From contig NW_026912147.1 of the NCBI RefSeq assembly GCF_963662255.1, positions 124,001-188,000 on the forward strand: a DNA stretch of 64,000 bases, in the 5' to 3' direction. This DNA is from Cinclus cinclus (taxonomy: Eukaryota > Chordata > Aves > Passeriformes > Cinclidae). Shown here piece after piece: positions 8,275-22,064 of the stretch. Both the position numbers and the translations under genes were made by a program. The notes beneath the pieces were generated by a model that was not told the origin of the DNA, made no database searches, and was given only the letters and a program-made list of their open reading frames with translations. The first letter of the stretch is position 1. Each line of letters begins with the position of its first letter.

Positions 8275-9653
8275 TTAAGTCGTTCCATGCTCAAGGCATT
8301 CATCGGAGCAACACCATGGGGGAAAAGAGGGGGGAACATTGCAGGACAAATTTCTATGCTGGAACATGATTGTCTGCGAGACAGCTCTCCGCAGCGCTAG
8401 TATTTGGCCAGGCTGAAATCAGCGCCAATGGAAGCCAATCTGACAAGCGGAGTACAACGAGCGCGGCGATATGGGGCCACTTGGCAGGTGGCCGAAGAAA
8501 GACGGCCGCCCCGCGAATGTGGTGCCAGAAGGCAAGTTTCAGCAGGGCGTTGCGGGCGAGCTTAATGTGTAGCCGCAGTTGTTCTAGGCGAGATTGTAGC
8601 CGAGAAGCTTTCCGTCTCCATTCACGAGACAAGAAAAGCAGAACGCAATGGTCTAGAGGGTTGAGAAGAAAAGTGCTCGTAGCGAGCTCGTTGCGGCAGA
8701 AGCGAAAGCCAGGAGCAGCGTGCTCGCTGCGAGAAGTAGACGGCGCTTCGCCTCCTTGGGAAGGCAATGGCGTCTGGGCACGAACGGCAGCCAGCGAAGC
8801 TTCAGAACAGCAGGCTGTTCTGCTCAGCGTACGAGCCTGAAGTGAGTGGCAAGGGCTAAGGGGTCAGTTCCAAGGCATCTAGCTTTCCTGCTAGCAATGC
8901 CATTTCTACCCTGCTGTGGAAAACATTGTCCTTTGCCCTTCTGCTCCGAGAGGCAGAGAGCACTTCGGCAGACGCAGTGCAGAGGGAAAGGACACATTAT
9001 CCGAGGGAGCGTGACGCCGCTTAGGCGGGCAAAGCAGAAAGGTGCCGCCCGGCACTGGCTTTGACTCCCTGAGCTTCCTTGCTAGGACAGCAGCTGCCGA
9101 AAGCTGGCAACTAGGCTGCCAGAGTGCAGAATGTCGGCGGTCTGGCACGCCTGCTTGCCGAAAGCCAGGATCAGCGAGACAGCGTGCTAGGCTCTGTTTC
9201 ACAGCACCCTGGAGAACACGCCCTTGAAGAATGCCGTCTCTGTTCCGCAAAAGCTCTGCCACAGTGAAGGTGGAAGAAGCAGCCTGTGGACACGGGCAGA
9301 GCTGGTCAACAGCTGCGCCTAACTTTCCCAAGCTGCGAGAGCATTCTCAGCCGAGTTCTGCTTTGACAGAGCTATTGCTGAACTTTTGCAGCCCCGGAGG
9401 CTGCTGAAACCAAGGCTGTGTTCTGCCTCTTCATTCTTGCCTTCCTGTGCTCCAGCGAGAAGTGAAGCTCTGGCACGGCATTCAGCTTTGCCGCCTCTCT
9501 GCACGGAAAGCACTAGACCGAACTAGTGTGCTTCGTGCATGCTCTCTCCTCGCTTTTATGGTCACTGCTCTGCTTTTTGCTTGGCAGCGTTCCAAGGGTC
9601 CACGGCATACCTCTTGCACAGCGAGAGGTGGCCGGCGAGGAATACTTGCTGGC
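8275..9653 (+). repeat. Array unit 7 (private 1016A)
   Basis: States: 154-155 AT, 180A, 246T, 278G, 495G, 690T, 723T, 861C, 935C, 996G, 1101T, 1118C. A private C-to-A change at window 9290 (site 1016) lies in the inner part of the 978-1029 stem-loop. Confidence 0.97.
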
Positions 9654-11032
9654 TTAAGTCGTTCCATGCTCAAGGCATTCATCGGAGCAACACCATGGGG
9701 GAAAAGAGGGGGGAACATTGCAGGACAAATTTCTATGCTGGAACATGATTGTCTGCGAGACAGCTCTCCGCAGCGCTAGTATTTGGCCAGGCTGAAATCA
9801 GCGCCAATGGAAGCCAATCTGACAAGCGGAGTACAACGAGCGCGGCGATATGGGGCCACTTGGCAGGTGGCCGAAGAAAGACGGCCGCCCCGCGAATGTG
9901 GTGCCAGAAGGCAAGTTTCAGCAGGGCGTTGCGGGCGAGCTTAATGTGTAGCCGCAGTTGTTCTAGGCGAGATTGTAGCCGAGAAGCTTTCCGTCTCCAT
10001 TCACGAGACAAGAAAAGCAGAACGCAATGGTCTAGAGGGTTGAGAAGAAAAGTGCTCGTAGCGAGCTCGTTGCGGCAGAAGCGAAAGCCAGGAGCAGCGT
10101 GCTCGCTGCGAGAAGTAGACGGCGCTTCGCCTCCTTGGGAAGGAAATCGCGTCTGGGCACGAACGGCAGCCAGCGAAGCTTCAGAACAGCAGGCTGTTCT
10201 GCTCAGCGTACGAGCCTGAAGTGAGTGGCAAGGGCTAAGGGGTCAGTCCCAAGGCATCTAGCCTTCCTGCTAGCAATGCCACTTCTACCCTGCTGTGGAA
10301 AACATTGTCCTTTGCCCTTCTGCTCCGAGAGGCAGAGAGCACCTCGGCAGACGCAGTGCAGAGGGAAAGGACACAGTATCCGAGGGAGCGTGACGCCACT
10401 TAGGCGGGCAAAGCAGAAAGGTGCCGCCCGGCACTGGCTTTGACTCCCTGAGCTTCCTTGCTAGGACAGCAGCTGCCGAAAGCTGGCAACTAGGCTGTCA
10501 GAGTGCAGAATGTAGGCGGTCTGGCACGCCTGCTTGCCGAAAGCCAGGATCAGCGAGACAGCGTGCTAGGCTCTGTTTCACAGCACCTTGGAGAACACGC
10601 CCTTGAAGAATGCCGTCTCTGTTCCGCAAAAGCTCTGCCACAGTGAAGGTGGAAGAAGCAGCCTGTGGCCACGGGCAGAGCTGGTCAACAGCTGCGCCTA
10701 ACTTTCCCAAGCTGCGAGAGCATTCTCAGCCGAGTTCTGCTTTGACAGAGCTATTGCTGAACTTTTGCAGCCGCGGAGGCTGCTGAAACCAAGGCTGTGT
10801 TCTGCCTCTTCATTCTTGCCTTCCTGTGCTCCAGCGAGAAGTGAAGCTCTGGCACGGCATTCAGCTTTGCCGCCTCTCTGCACGGAAAGCACTAGACCGA
10901 ACTAGTGTGCTTCGTGCATGCTCTCTCCTCGCTTTTATGGTCACTGCTCTGCTTTTTGCTTGGCAGCGTTCCAAGGGTCCACGGCATACCTCTTGCACAG
11001 CGAGAGGTGGCCGGCGAGGAATACTTGCTGGC
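9654..11032 (+). repeat. Array unit 8 (carries 1120G)
   Basis: Same states as unit 5, including the rare 1120G, 629C and 845T. Confidence 0.97.
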
Positions 11033-12411
11033 TTAAGTCGTTCCATGCTCAAGGCATTCATCGGAGCAACACCATGGGGGAAAAGAGGGGGGAACATTGC
11101 AGGACAAATTTCTATGCTGGAACATGATTGTCTGCGAGACAGCTCTCCGCAGCGCTAGTATTTGGCCAGGCTGAAATCAGCGCCAATGGAAGCCAATCTG
11201 ACAAGCGGAGTACAACGAGCGCGGCGATATGGGGCCACTTGGCAGGTGGCCGAAGAAAGACGGCCGCCCCGCGAATGTGGTGCCAGAAGGCAAGTTTCAG
11301 CAGGGCGTTGCGGGCGAGCTTAATGTGTAGCCGCAGTTGTTCTAGGCGAGATTGTAGCCGAGAAGCTTTCCGTCTCCATTCACGAGACAAGAAAAGCAGA
11401 ACGCAATGGTCTAGAGGGTTGAGAAGAAAAGTGCTCGTAGCGAGCTCGTTGCGGCAGAAGCGAAAGCCAGGAGCAGCGTGCTCGCTGCGAGAAGTAGACG
11501 GCGCTTCGCCTCCTTGGGAAGGAAATCGCGTCTGGGCACGAACGGCAGCCAGCGAAGCTTCAGAACAGCAGGCTGTTCTGCTCAGCGTACGAGCCTGAAG
11601 TGAGTGGCAAGGGCTAAGGGGTCAGTTCCAAGGCATCTAGCTTTCCTGCTAGCAATGCCATTTCTACCCTGCTGTGGAAAACATTGTCCTCTGCCCTTCT
11701 CCTCCGAGAGGCAGAGAGCACTTCGGCAGACGCAGTGCAGAGGGAAAGGACACATTATCCGAGGGAGCGTGACGCCGCTTAGGCGGGCAAAGCAGAAAGG
11801 TGCCGCCCGGCACTGGCTTTGACTCCCTGAGCTTCCTTGCTAGGACAGCAGCTGCCGAAAGCTGGCAACTAGGCTGCCAGAGTGCAGAATGTCGGCGGTC
11901 TGGCACGCCTGCTTGCCGAAAGCCAGGATCAGCGAGACAGCGTGCTAGGCTCTGTTTCACAGCACCTTGGAGAACACGGCCTTGAAGAATGCCGTCTCTC
12001 TTCCGCAAAAGCTCTGCCACAGTGAAGGTGGAAGAAGCAGCCTGTGGCCACGGGCAGAGCTGGTCAACAGCTGCGCCTAACTTTCCCAAGCTGCGAGAGC
12101 ATTCTCAGCCGAGTTCTGCTTTGACAGAGCTATTGCTGAACTTTTGCAGCCCCGGAGGCTGCTGAAACCAAGGCTGTGTTCTGCCTCTTCATTCTTGCCT
12201 TCCTGTGCTCCAGCGAGAAGTGAAGCTCTGGCACGGCATTCAGCTTTGCCGCCTCTCTTCACGGAAAGCGCTAGACCGAACTAGTGTGCTTCGTGCATGC
12301 TCTCTCCTCGCTTTTATGGTCACTGCTCTGCTTTTTGCTTGGCAGCGTTCCAAGGGTCCACGGCATACCTCTTGCACAGCGAGAGGTGGCCGGCGAGGAA
12401 TACTTGCTGGC
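11033..12411 (+). repeat. Array unit 9 (unit-2 subtype)
   Basis: Same states as unit 2. It is the first member of the second copy of the 7-unit-spaced block. Confidence 0.97.
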
Positions 12412-13790
12412 TTAAGTCGTTCCATGCTCAAGGCATTCATCGGAGCAACACCATGGGGGAAAAGAGGGGGGAACATTGCAGGACAAATTTCTATGCTGGA
12501 ACATGATTGTCTGCGAGACAGCTCTCCGCAGCGCTAGTATTTGGCCAGGCTGAAATCAGCGCCAATGGAAGCCAATCTGACAAGCGGAGTACAACGAGCG
12601 CGGCGATATGGGGCCACTTGGCAGGTGGCCGAAGAAAGACGGCCGCCCCGCGAATGTGGTGCCAGAAGGCAAGTTTCAGCAGGGCGTTGCGGGCGAGCTT
12701 AATGTGTAGCCGCAGTTGTTCTAGGCGAGATTGTAGCCGAGAAGCTTTCCGTCTCCATTCACGAGACAAGAAAAGCAGAACGCAATGGTCTAGAGGGTTG
12801 AGAAGAAAAGTGCTCGTAGCGAGCTCGTTGCGGCAGAAGCGAAAGCCAGGAGCAGCGTGCTCGCTGCGAGAAGTAGACGGCGCTTCGCCTCCTTGGGAAG
12901 GAAATCGCGTCTGGGCACGAACGGCAGCCAGCGAAGCTTCAGAACAGCAGGCTGTTCTGCTCAGCGTACGAGCCTGAAGTGAGTGGCAAGGGCTAAGGGG
13001 TCAGTTCCAAGGCATCTAGCTTTCCTGCTAGCAATGCCATTTCTACCCTGCTGTGGAAAACATTGTCCTCTGCCCTTCTGCTCCGAGAGGCAGAGAGCAC
13101 CTCGGCAGACGCAGTGCAGAGGGAAAGGACACAGTATCCGAGGGAGCGTGACGCCACTTAGGCGGGCAAAGCAGAAAGGTGCCGCCCGGCACTGGCTTTG
13201 ACTCCCTGAGCTTCCTTGCTAGGACAGCAGCTGCCGAAAGCTGGCAACTAGGCTGCCAGAGTGCAGAATGTAGGCGGTCTGGCACGCCTGCTTGCCGAAA
13301 GCCAGGATCAGCGAGACAGCGTGCTAGGCTCTGTTTCACAGCACCTTGGAGAACACGGCCTTGAAGAATGCCGTCTCTGTTCCGCAAAAGCTCTGCCACA
13401 GTGAAGGTGGAAGAAGCAGCCTGTGGCCACGGGCAGAGCTGGTCAACAGCTGCGCCTAACTTTCCCAAGCTGCGAGAGCATTCTCAGCCGAGTTCTGCTT
13501 TGACAGAGCTATTGCTGAACTTTTGCAGCCCCGGAGGCTGCTGAAACCAAGGCTGTGTTCTGCCTCTTCATTCTTGCCTTCCTGTGCTCCAGCGAGAAGT
13601 GAAGCTCTGGCACGGCATTCAGCTTTGCCGCCTCTCTGCACGGAAAGCACTAGACCGAACTAGTGTGCTTCGTGCATGCTCTCTCCTCGCTTTTATGGTC
13701 ACTGCTCTGCTTTTTGCTTGGCAGCGTTCCAAGGGTCCACGGCATACCTCTTGCACAGCGAGAGGTGGCCGGCGAGGAATACTTGCTGGC
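12412..13790 (+). repeat. Array unit 10
   Basis: Same states as unit 3 (690C, 723G, 861A, 947G). Confidence 0.97.
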
Positions 13791-15169
13791 TTAAGTCGTT
13801 CCATGCTCAAGGCATTCATCGGAGCAACACCATGGGGGAAAAGAGGGGGGAACATTGCAGGACAAATTTCTATGCTGGAACATGATTGTCTGCGAGACAG
13901 CTCTCCGCAGCGCTAGTATTTGGCCAGGCTGAAATCAGCGCCACGGGAAGCCAATCTGACAAGCGGAGTGCAACGAGCGCGGCGATATGGGGCCACTTGG
14001 CAGGTGGCCGAAGAAAGACGGCTGCCCCGCGAATGTGGTGCCAGAAGGCAAGTTTCAGCAGGGCGTTGCGGGCGAGCTTAATGTGTAGCCGCAGTTGTTC
14101 TAGGCGAGATTGTAGCCGAGAAGCTTTCCGTCTCCATTCACGAGACAAGAAAAGCAGAACGCAATGGTCTAGAGGGTTGAGAAGAAAAGTGCTCGTAGCG
14201 AGCTCGTTGCGGCAGAAGCGAAAGCCAGGAGCAGCGTGCTCGCTGCGAGAAGTAGACGGCGCTTCGCCTCCTTGGGAAGGCAATGGCGTCTGGGCACGAA
14301 CGGCAGCCAGCGAAGCTTCAGAACAGCAGGCTGTTCTGCTCAGCGTACGAGCCTGAAGTGAGTGGCAAGGGCTAAGGGGTCAGTTCCAAGGCATCTAGCT
14401 TTCCTGCTAGCAATGCCATTTCTACCCTGCTGTGGAAAACATTGTCCTTTGCCCTTCTGCTCCGAGAGGCAGAGAGCACTTCGGCAGACGCAGTGCAGAG
14501 GGAAAGGACACATTATCCGAGGGAGCGTGACGCCGCTTAGGCGGGCAAAGCAGAAAGGTGCCGCCCGGCACTGGCTTTGACTCCCTGAGCTTCCTTGCTA
14601 GGACAGCAGCTGCCGAAAGCTGGCAACTAGGCTGCCAGAGTGCAGAATGTCGGCGGTCTGGCACGCCTGCTTGCCGAAAGCCAGGATCAGCGAGACAGCG
14701 TGCTAGGCTCTGTTTCACAGCACCCTGGAGAACACGCCCTTGAAGAATGCCGTCTCTGTTCCGCAAAAGCTCTGCCACAGTGAAGGTGGAAGAAGCAGCC
14801 TGTGGCCACGGGCAGAGCTGGTCAACAGCTGCGCCTAACTTTCCCAAGCTGCGAGAGCATTCTCAGCCGAGTTCTGCTTTGACAGAGCTATTGCTGAACT
14901 TTTGCAGCCCCGGAGGCTGCTGAAACCAAGGCTGTGTTCTGCCTCTTCATTCTTGCCTTCCTGTGCTCCAGCGAGAAGTGAAGCTCTGGCACGGCATTCA
15001 GCTTTGCCGCCTCTCTGCACGGAAAGCACTAGACCGAACTAGTGTGCTTCGTGCATGCTCTCTCCTCGCTTTTATGGTCACTGCTCTGCTTTTTGCTTGG
15101 CAGCGTTCCAAGGGTCCACGGCATACCTCTTGCACAGCGAGAGGTGGCCGGCGAGGAATACTTGCTGGC
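13791..15169 (+). repeat. Array unit 11
   Basis: Same states as unit 4 (154-155 CG, 495G, 690T, 723T, 861C, 935C). Confidence 0.97.
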
Positions 15170-16548
15170 TTAAGTCGTTCCATGCTCAAGGCATTCATCG
15201 GAGCAACACCATGGGGGAAAAGAGGGGGGAACATTGCAGGACAAATTTCTATGCTGGAACATGATTGTCTGCGAGACAGCTCTCCGCAGCGCTAGTATTT
15301 GGCCAGGCTGAAATCAGCGCCAATGGAAGCCAATCTGACAAGCGGAGTACAACGAGCGCGGCGATATGGGGCCACTTGGCAGGTGGCCGAAGAAAGACGG
15401 CCGCCCCGCGAATGTGGTGCCAGAAGGCAAGTTTCAGCAGGGCGTTGCGGGCGAGCTTAATGTGTAGCCGCAGTTGTTCTAGGCGAGATTGTAGCCGAGA
15501 AGCTTTCCGTCTCCATTCACGAGACAAGAAAAGCAGAACGCAATGGTCTAGAGGGTTGAGAAGAAAAGTGCTCGTAGCGAGCTCGTTGCGGCAGAAGCGA
15601 AAGCCAGGAGCAGCGTGCTCGCTGCGAGAAGTAGACGGCGCTTCGCCTCCTTGGGAAGGCAATGGCGTCTGGGCACGAACGGCAGCCAGCGAAGCTTCAG
15701 AACAGCAGGCTGTTCTGCTCAGCGTACGAGCCTGAAGTGAGTGGCAAGGGCTAAGGGGTCAGTTCCAAGGCATCTAGCTTTCCTGCTAGCAATGCCATTT
15801 CTACCCTGCTGTGGAAAACATTGTCCTTTGCCCTTCTGCTCCGAGAGGCAGAGAGCACTTCGGCAGACGCAGTGCAGAGGGAAAGGACACAGTATCCGAG
15901 GGAGCGTGACGCCGCTTAGGCGGGCAAAGCAGAAAGGTGCCGCCCGGCACTGGCTTTGACTCCCTGAGCTTCCTTGCTAGGACAGCAGCTGCCGAAAGCT
16001 GGCAACTAGGCTGCCAGAGTGCAGAATGTCGGCGGTCTGGCACGCCTGCTTGCCGAAAGCCAGGATCAGCGAGACAGCGTGCTAGGCTCTGTTTCACAGC
16101 ACCCTGGAGAACACGCCCTTGAAGAATGCCGTCTCTGTTCCGCAAAAGCTCTGCCACAGTGAAGGTGGAAGAAGCAGCCTGTGGCCACGGGCAGAGCTGG
16201 TCAACAGCTGCGCCTAACTTTCCCAAGCTGCGAGAGCATTCTCAGCCGAGTTCTGCTTTGACAGAGCTATTGCTGAACTTTTGCAGCCCCGGAGGCTGCT
16301 GAAACCAAGGCTGTGTTCTGCCTCTTCATTCTTGCCTTCCTGTGCTCCAGCGAGAAGTGAAGCTCTGGCACGGCATTCAGCTTTGCCGCCTCTCTGCACG
16401 GAAAGCACTAGACCGAACTAGTGTGCTTCGTGCATGCTCTCTCCTCGCTTTTATGGTCACTGCTCTGCTTTTTGCTTGGCAGCGTTCCAAGGGTCCACGG
16501 CATACCTCTTGCACAGCGAGAGGTGGCCGGCGAGGAATACTTGCTGGC
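15170..16548 (+). repeat. Array unit 12 (690T with 723G)
   Basis: States: 154-155 AT, 180A, 246T, 278G, 491C, 495G, 690T, 723G, 745G, 861C, 935C, 996G, 1101T, 1118C. The 690T/723G combination is found only in units 12, 13 and 19 and looks like an exchange point between the two common haplotypes. Confidence 0.97.
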
Positions 16549-17927
16549 TTAAGTCGTTCCATGCTCAAGGCATTCATCGGAGCAACACCATGGGGGAAAA
16601 GAGGGGGGAACATTGCAGGACAAATTTCTATGCTGGAACATGATTGTCTGCGAGACAGCTCTCCGCAGCGCTAGTATTTGGCCAGGCTGAAATCAGCGCC
16701 AATGGAAGCCAATCTGACAAGCGGAGTACAACGAGCGCGGCGATATGGGGCCACTTGGCAGGTGGCCGAAGAAAGACGGCCGCCCCGCGAATGTGGTGCC
16801 AGAAGGCAAGTTTCAGCAGGGCGTTGCGGGCGAGCTTAATGTGTAGCCGCAGTTGTTCTAGGCGAGATTGTAGCCGAGAAGCTTTCCGTCTCCATTCACG
16901 AGACAAGAAAAGCAGAACGCAATGGTCTAGAGGGTTGAGAAGAAAAGTGCTCGTAGCGAGCTCGTTGCGGCAGAAGCGAAAGCCAGGAGCAGCGTGCTCG
17001 CTGCGAGAAGTAGACGGCGCTTCGCCTCCTTGGGAAGGCAATGGCGTCTGGGCACGAACGGCAGCCAGCGAAGCTTCAGAACAGCAGGCTGTTCTGCTCA
17101 GCGTACGAGCCTGAAGTGAGTGGCAAGGGCTAAGGGGTCAGTTCCAAGGCATCTAGCTTTCCTGCTAGCAATGCCATTTCTACCCTGCTGTGGAAAACAT
17201 TGTCCTTTGCCCTTCTGCTCCGAGAGGCAGAGAGCACTTCGGCAGACGCAGTGCAGAGGGAAAGGACACAGTATCCGAGGGAGCGTGACGCCGCTTAGGC
17301 GGGCAAAGCAGAAAGGTGCCGCCCGGCACTGGCTTTGACTCCCTGAGCTTCCTTGCTAGGACAGCAGCTGCCGAAAGCTGGCAACTAGGCTGCCAGAGTG
17401 CAGAATGTCGGCGGTCTGGCACGCCTGCTTGCCGAAAGCCAGGATCAGCGAGACAGCGTGCTAGGCTCTGTTTCACAGCACCCTGGAGAACACGCCCTTG
17501 AAGAATGCCGTCTCTGTTCCGCAAAAGCTCTGCCACAGTGAAGGTGGAAGAAGCAGCCTGTGGCCACGGGCAGAGCTGGTCAACAGCTGCGCCTAACTTT
17601 CCCAAGCTGCGAGAGCATTCTCAGCCGAGTTCTGCTTTGACAGAGCTATTGCTGAACTTTTGCAGCCCCGGAGGCTGCTGAAACCAAGGCTGTGTTCTGC
17701 CTCTTCATTCTTGCCTTCCTGTGCTCCAGCGAGAAGTGAAGCTCTGGCACGGCATTCAGCTTTGCCGCCTCTCTGCACGGAAAGCACTAGACCGAACTAG
17801 TGTGCTTCGTGCATGCTCTCTCCTCGCTTTTATGGTCACTGCTCTGCTTTTTGCTTGGCAGCGTTCCAAGGGTCCACGGCATACCTCTTGCACAGCGAGA
17901 GGTGGCCGGCGAGGAATACTTGCTGGC
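16549..17927 (+). repeat. Array unit 13
   Basis: I see no difference from unit 12, so this is a very recent single-unit duplication or conversion. Confidence 0.97.
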
Positions 17928-19306
17928 TTAAGTCGTTCCATGCTCAAGGCATTCATCGGAGCAACACCATGGGGGAAAAGAGGGGGGAACATTGCAGGAC
18001 AAATTTCTATGCTGGAACATGATTGTCTGCGAGACAGCTCTCCGCAGCGCTAGTATTTGGCCAGGCTGAAATCAGCGCCAATGGAAGCCAATCTGACAAG
18101 CGGACTACAACGAGCGCGGCGATATGGGGCCACTTGGCAGGTGGCCGAAGAAAGACGGCCGCCCCGCGAATGTGGTGCCAGAAGGCAAGTTTCAGCAGGG
18201 CGTTGCGGGCGAGCTTAATGTGTAGCCGCAGTTGTTCTAGGCGAGATTGTAGCCGAGAAGCTTTCCGTCTCCATTCACGAGACAAGAAAAGCAGAACGCA
18301 ATGGTCTAGAGGGTTGAGAAGAAAAGTGCTCGTAGCGAGCTCGTTGCGGCAGAAGCGAAAGCCAGGAGCAGCGTGCTCGCTGCGAGAAGTAGACGGCGCT
18401 TCGCCTCCTTGGGAAGGAAATGGCGTCTGGGCACGAACGGCAGCCAGCGAAGCTTCAGAACAGCAGGCTGTTCTGCTCAGCGTACGAGCCTGAAGTGAGT
18501 GGCAAGGGCTAAGGGGTCAGTTCCAAGGCATCTAGCTTTCCTGCTAGCAATGCCATTTCTACCCTGCTGTGGAAAACATTGTCCTCTGCCCTTCTGCTCC
18601 GAGAGGCAGAGAGCACCTCGGCAGACGCAGTGCAGAGGGAAAGGACACAGTATCCGAGGGAGCGTGACGCCACTTAGGCGGGCAAAGCAGAAAGGTGCCG
18701 CCCGGCACTGGCTTTGACTCCCTGAGCTTCCTTGCTAGGACAGCAGCTGCCGAAAGCTGGCAACTAGGCTGCCAGAGTGCAGAATGTAGGCGGTCTGGCA
18801 CGCCTGCTTGCCGAAAGCCAGGATCAGCGAGACAGCGTGCTAGGCTCTGTTTCACAGCACCTTGGAGAACACGCCCTTGAAGAATGCCGTCTCTGTTCCG
18901 CAAAAGCTCTGCCACAGTGAAGCTGGAAGAAGCAGCCTGTGGCCACGGGCAGAGCTGGTCAACAGCTGCGCCTAACTTTCCCAAGCTGCGAGAGCATTCT
19001 CAGCCGAGTTCTGCTTTGACAGAGCTAGTGCTGAACTTTTGCAGTCCCGGAGGCTGCTGAAACCAAGGCTGTGTTCTGCCTCTTCATTCTTGCCTTCCTG
19101 TGCTCCAGCGAGAAGTGAAGCTCTGGCACGGCATTCAGCTTTGCCGCCTCTCTGCACGGAAAGCACTAGACCGAACTAGTGTGCTTCGTGCATGCTCTCT
19201 CCTCGCTTTTATGGTCACTGCTCTGCTTTTTGCTTGGCAGCGTTCCAAGGGTCCACGGCATACCTCTTGCACAGCGAGAGGTGGCCGGCGAGGAATACTT
19301 GCTGGC
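17928..19306 (+). repeat. Array unit 14
   Basis: States: 154-155 AT, 178C, 180A, 246T, 278G, 491A, 495G, 690C, 723G, 845C, 861A, 996C, 1101G, 1118T, 1345C. First appearance from the left of 178C, 1101G and 1118T, all common further right. Confidence 0.97.
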
Positions 19307-20685
19307 TTAAGTCGTTCCATGCTCAAGGCATTCATCGGAGCAACACCATGGGGGAAAAGAGGGGGGAATATTGCAGGACAAATTTCTATGCTGGAACATG
19401 ATTGTCTGCGAGACAGCTCTCCGCAGCGCTAGTATTTGGCCAGGCTGAAATCAGCGCCACGGGAAGCCAATCTGACAAGCGGAGTGCAACGAGCGCGGCG
19501 ATATGGGGCCACTTGGCAGGTGGCCGAAGAAAGACGGCTGCCCCGCGAATGGGGTGCCAGAAGGCAAGTTTCAGCAGGGCGTTCCGGGCGAGCTTAATGT
19601 GTAGCCGCAGTTGTTCTAGGCGAGATTGTAGCCGAGAAGCTTTCCGTCTCCATTCACGAGACAAGAAAAGCAGAACGCAATGGTCTAGAGGGTTGAGAAG
19701 AAAAGTGCTCGTAGCGAGCTCGTTGCGGCAGAAGCGAAAGCCAGGAGCAGCGTGCTCGCTGCGAGAAGTAGACGGCGCTTCGCCTCCTTGGGAAGGAAAT
19801 CGCGTCTGGGCACGAACGGCAGCCAGCGAAGCTTCAGAACAGCAGGCTGTTCTGCTCAGCGTACGAGCCTGAAGTGAGTGGCAAGGGCTAAGGGGTCAGT
19901 CCCAAGGCATCTAGCCTTCCTGCTAGCAATGCCACTTCTACCCTGCTGTGGAAAACATTGTCCTTTGCCCTTCTGCTCCGAGAGGCAGAGAGCACCTCGG
20001 CAGACGCAGTGCAGAGGGAAAGGACACAGTATCCGAGGGAGCGTGACGCCACTTAGGCGGGCAAAGCAGAAAGGTGCCGCCCGGCACTGGCTTTGACTCC
20101 CTGAGCTTCCTTGCTAGGACAGCAGCTGCCGAAAGCTGGCAACTAGGCTGTCAGAGTGCAGAATGTAGGCGGTCTGGCACGCCTGCTTGCCGAAAGCCAG
20201 GATCAGCGAGACAGCGTGCTAGGCTCTGTTTCACAGCACCTTGGAGAACACGCCCTTGAAGAATGCCGTCTCTGTTCCGCAAAAGCTCTGCCACAGTGAA
20301 GGTGGAAGAAGCAGCCTGTGGCCACGGGCAGAGCTGGTCAACAGCTGCGCCTAACTTTCCCAAGCTGCGAGAGCATTCTCAGCCGAGTTCTGCTTTGACA
20401 GAGCTATTGCTGAACTTTTGCAGCCCCGGAGGCTGCTGAAACCAAGGCTGTGTTCTGCCTCTTCATTCTTGCCTTCCTGTGCTCCAGCGAGAAGTGAAGC
20501 TCTGGCACGGCATTCAGCTTTGCCGCCTCTCTGCACGGAAAGCACTAGACCGAACTAGTGTGCTTCGTGCATGCTCTCTCCTCGCTTTTATGGTCACTGC
20601 TCTGCTTTTTGCTTGGCAGCGTTCCAAGGGTCCACGGCATACCTCTTGCACAGCGAGAGGTGGCCGGCGAGGAATACTTGCTGGC
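19307..20685 (+). repeat. Array unit 15
   Basis: Same as unit 1 (63T, 246G, 278C, 629C, 845T) except 996G. It lies 14 units after unit 1. Confidence 0.97.
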
Positions 20686-22064
20686 TTAAGTCGTTCCATG
20701 CTCAAGGCATTCATCGGAGCAACACCATGGGGGAAAAGAGGGGGGAACATTGCAGGACAAATTTCTATGCTGGAACATGATTGTCTGCGAGACAGCTCTC
20801 CGCAGCGCTAGTATTTGGCCAGGCTGAAATCAGCGCCAATGGAAGCCAATCTGACAAGCGGAGTACAACGAGCGCGGCGATATGGGGCCACTTGGCAGGT
20901 GGCCGAAGAAAGACGGCCGCCCCGCGAATGTGGTGCCAGAAGGCAAGTTTCAGCAGGGCGTTGCGGGCGAGCTTAATGTGTAGCCGCAGTTGTTCTAGGC
21001 GAGATTGTAGCCGAGAAGCTTTCCGTCTCCATTCACGAGACAAGAAAAGCAGAACGCAATGGTCTAGAGGGTTGAGAAGAAAAGTGCTCGTAGCGAGCTC
21101 GTTGCGGCAGAAGCGAAAGCCAGGAGCAGCGTGCTCGCTGCGAGAAGTAGACGGCGCTTCGCCTCCTTGGGAAGGAAATCGCGTCTGGGCACGAACGGCA
21201 GCCAGCGAAGCTTCAGAACAGCAGGCTGTTCTGCTCAGCGTACGAGCCTGAAGTGAGTGGCAAGGGCTAAGGGGTCAGTTCCAAGGCATCTAGCTTTCCT
21301 GCTAGCAATGCCATTTCTACCCTGCTGTGGAAAACATTGTCCTCTGCCCTTCTCCTCCGAGAGGCAGAGAGCACTTCGGCAGACGCAGTGCAGAGGGAAA
21401 GGACACATTATCCGAGGGAGCGTGACGCCGCTTAGGCGGGCAAAGCAGAAAGGTGCCGCCCGGCACTGGCTTTGACTCCCTGAGCTTCCTTGCTAGGACA
21501 GCAGCTGCCGAAAGCTGGCAACTAGGCTGCCAGAGTGCAGAATGTCGGCGGTCTGGCACGCCTGCTTGCCGAAAGCCAGGATCAGCGAGACAGCGTGCTA
21601 GGCTCTGTTTCACAGCACCTTGGAGAACACGGCCTTGAAGAATGCCGTCTCTCTTCCGCAAAAGCTCTGCCACAGTGAAGGTGGAAGAAGCAGCCTGTGG
21701 CCACGGGCAGAGCTGGTCAACAGCTGCGCCTAACTTTCCCAAGCTGCGAGAGCATTCTCAGCCGAGTTCTGCTTTGACAGAGCTATTGCTGAACTTTTGC
21801 AGCCCCGGAGGCTGCTGAAACCAAGGCTGTGTTCTGCCTCTTCATTCTTGCCTTCCTGTGCTCCAGCGAGAAGTGAAGCTCTGGCACGGCATTCAGCTTT
21901 GCCGCCTCTCTTCACGGAAAGCGCTAGACCGAACTAGTGTGCTTCGTGCATGCTCTCTCCTCGCTTTTATGGTCACTGCTCTGCTTTTTGCTTGGCAGCG
22001 TTCCAAGGGTCCACGGCATACCTCTTGCACAGCGAGAGGTGGCCGGCGAGGAATACTTGCTGGC
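20686..22064 (+). repeat. Array unit 16 (unit-2 subtype)
   Basis: Fourth and last copy of the 669C/968C/1227T/1238G subtype; none is seen in the remaining 42 kb. Confidence 0.97.
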
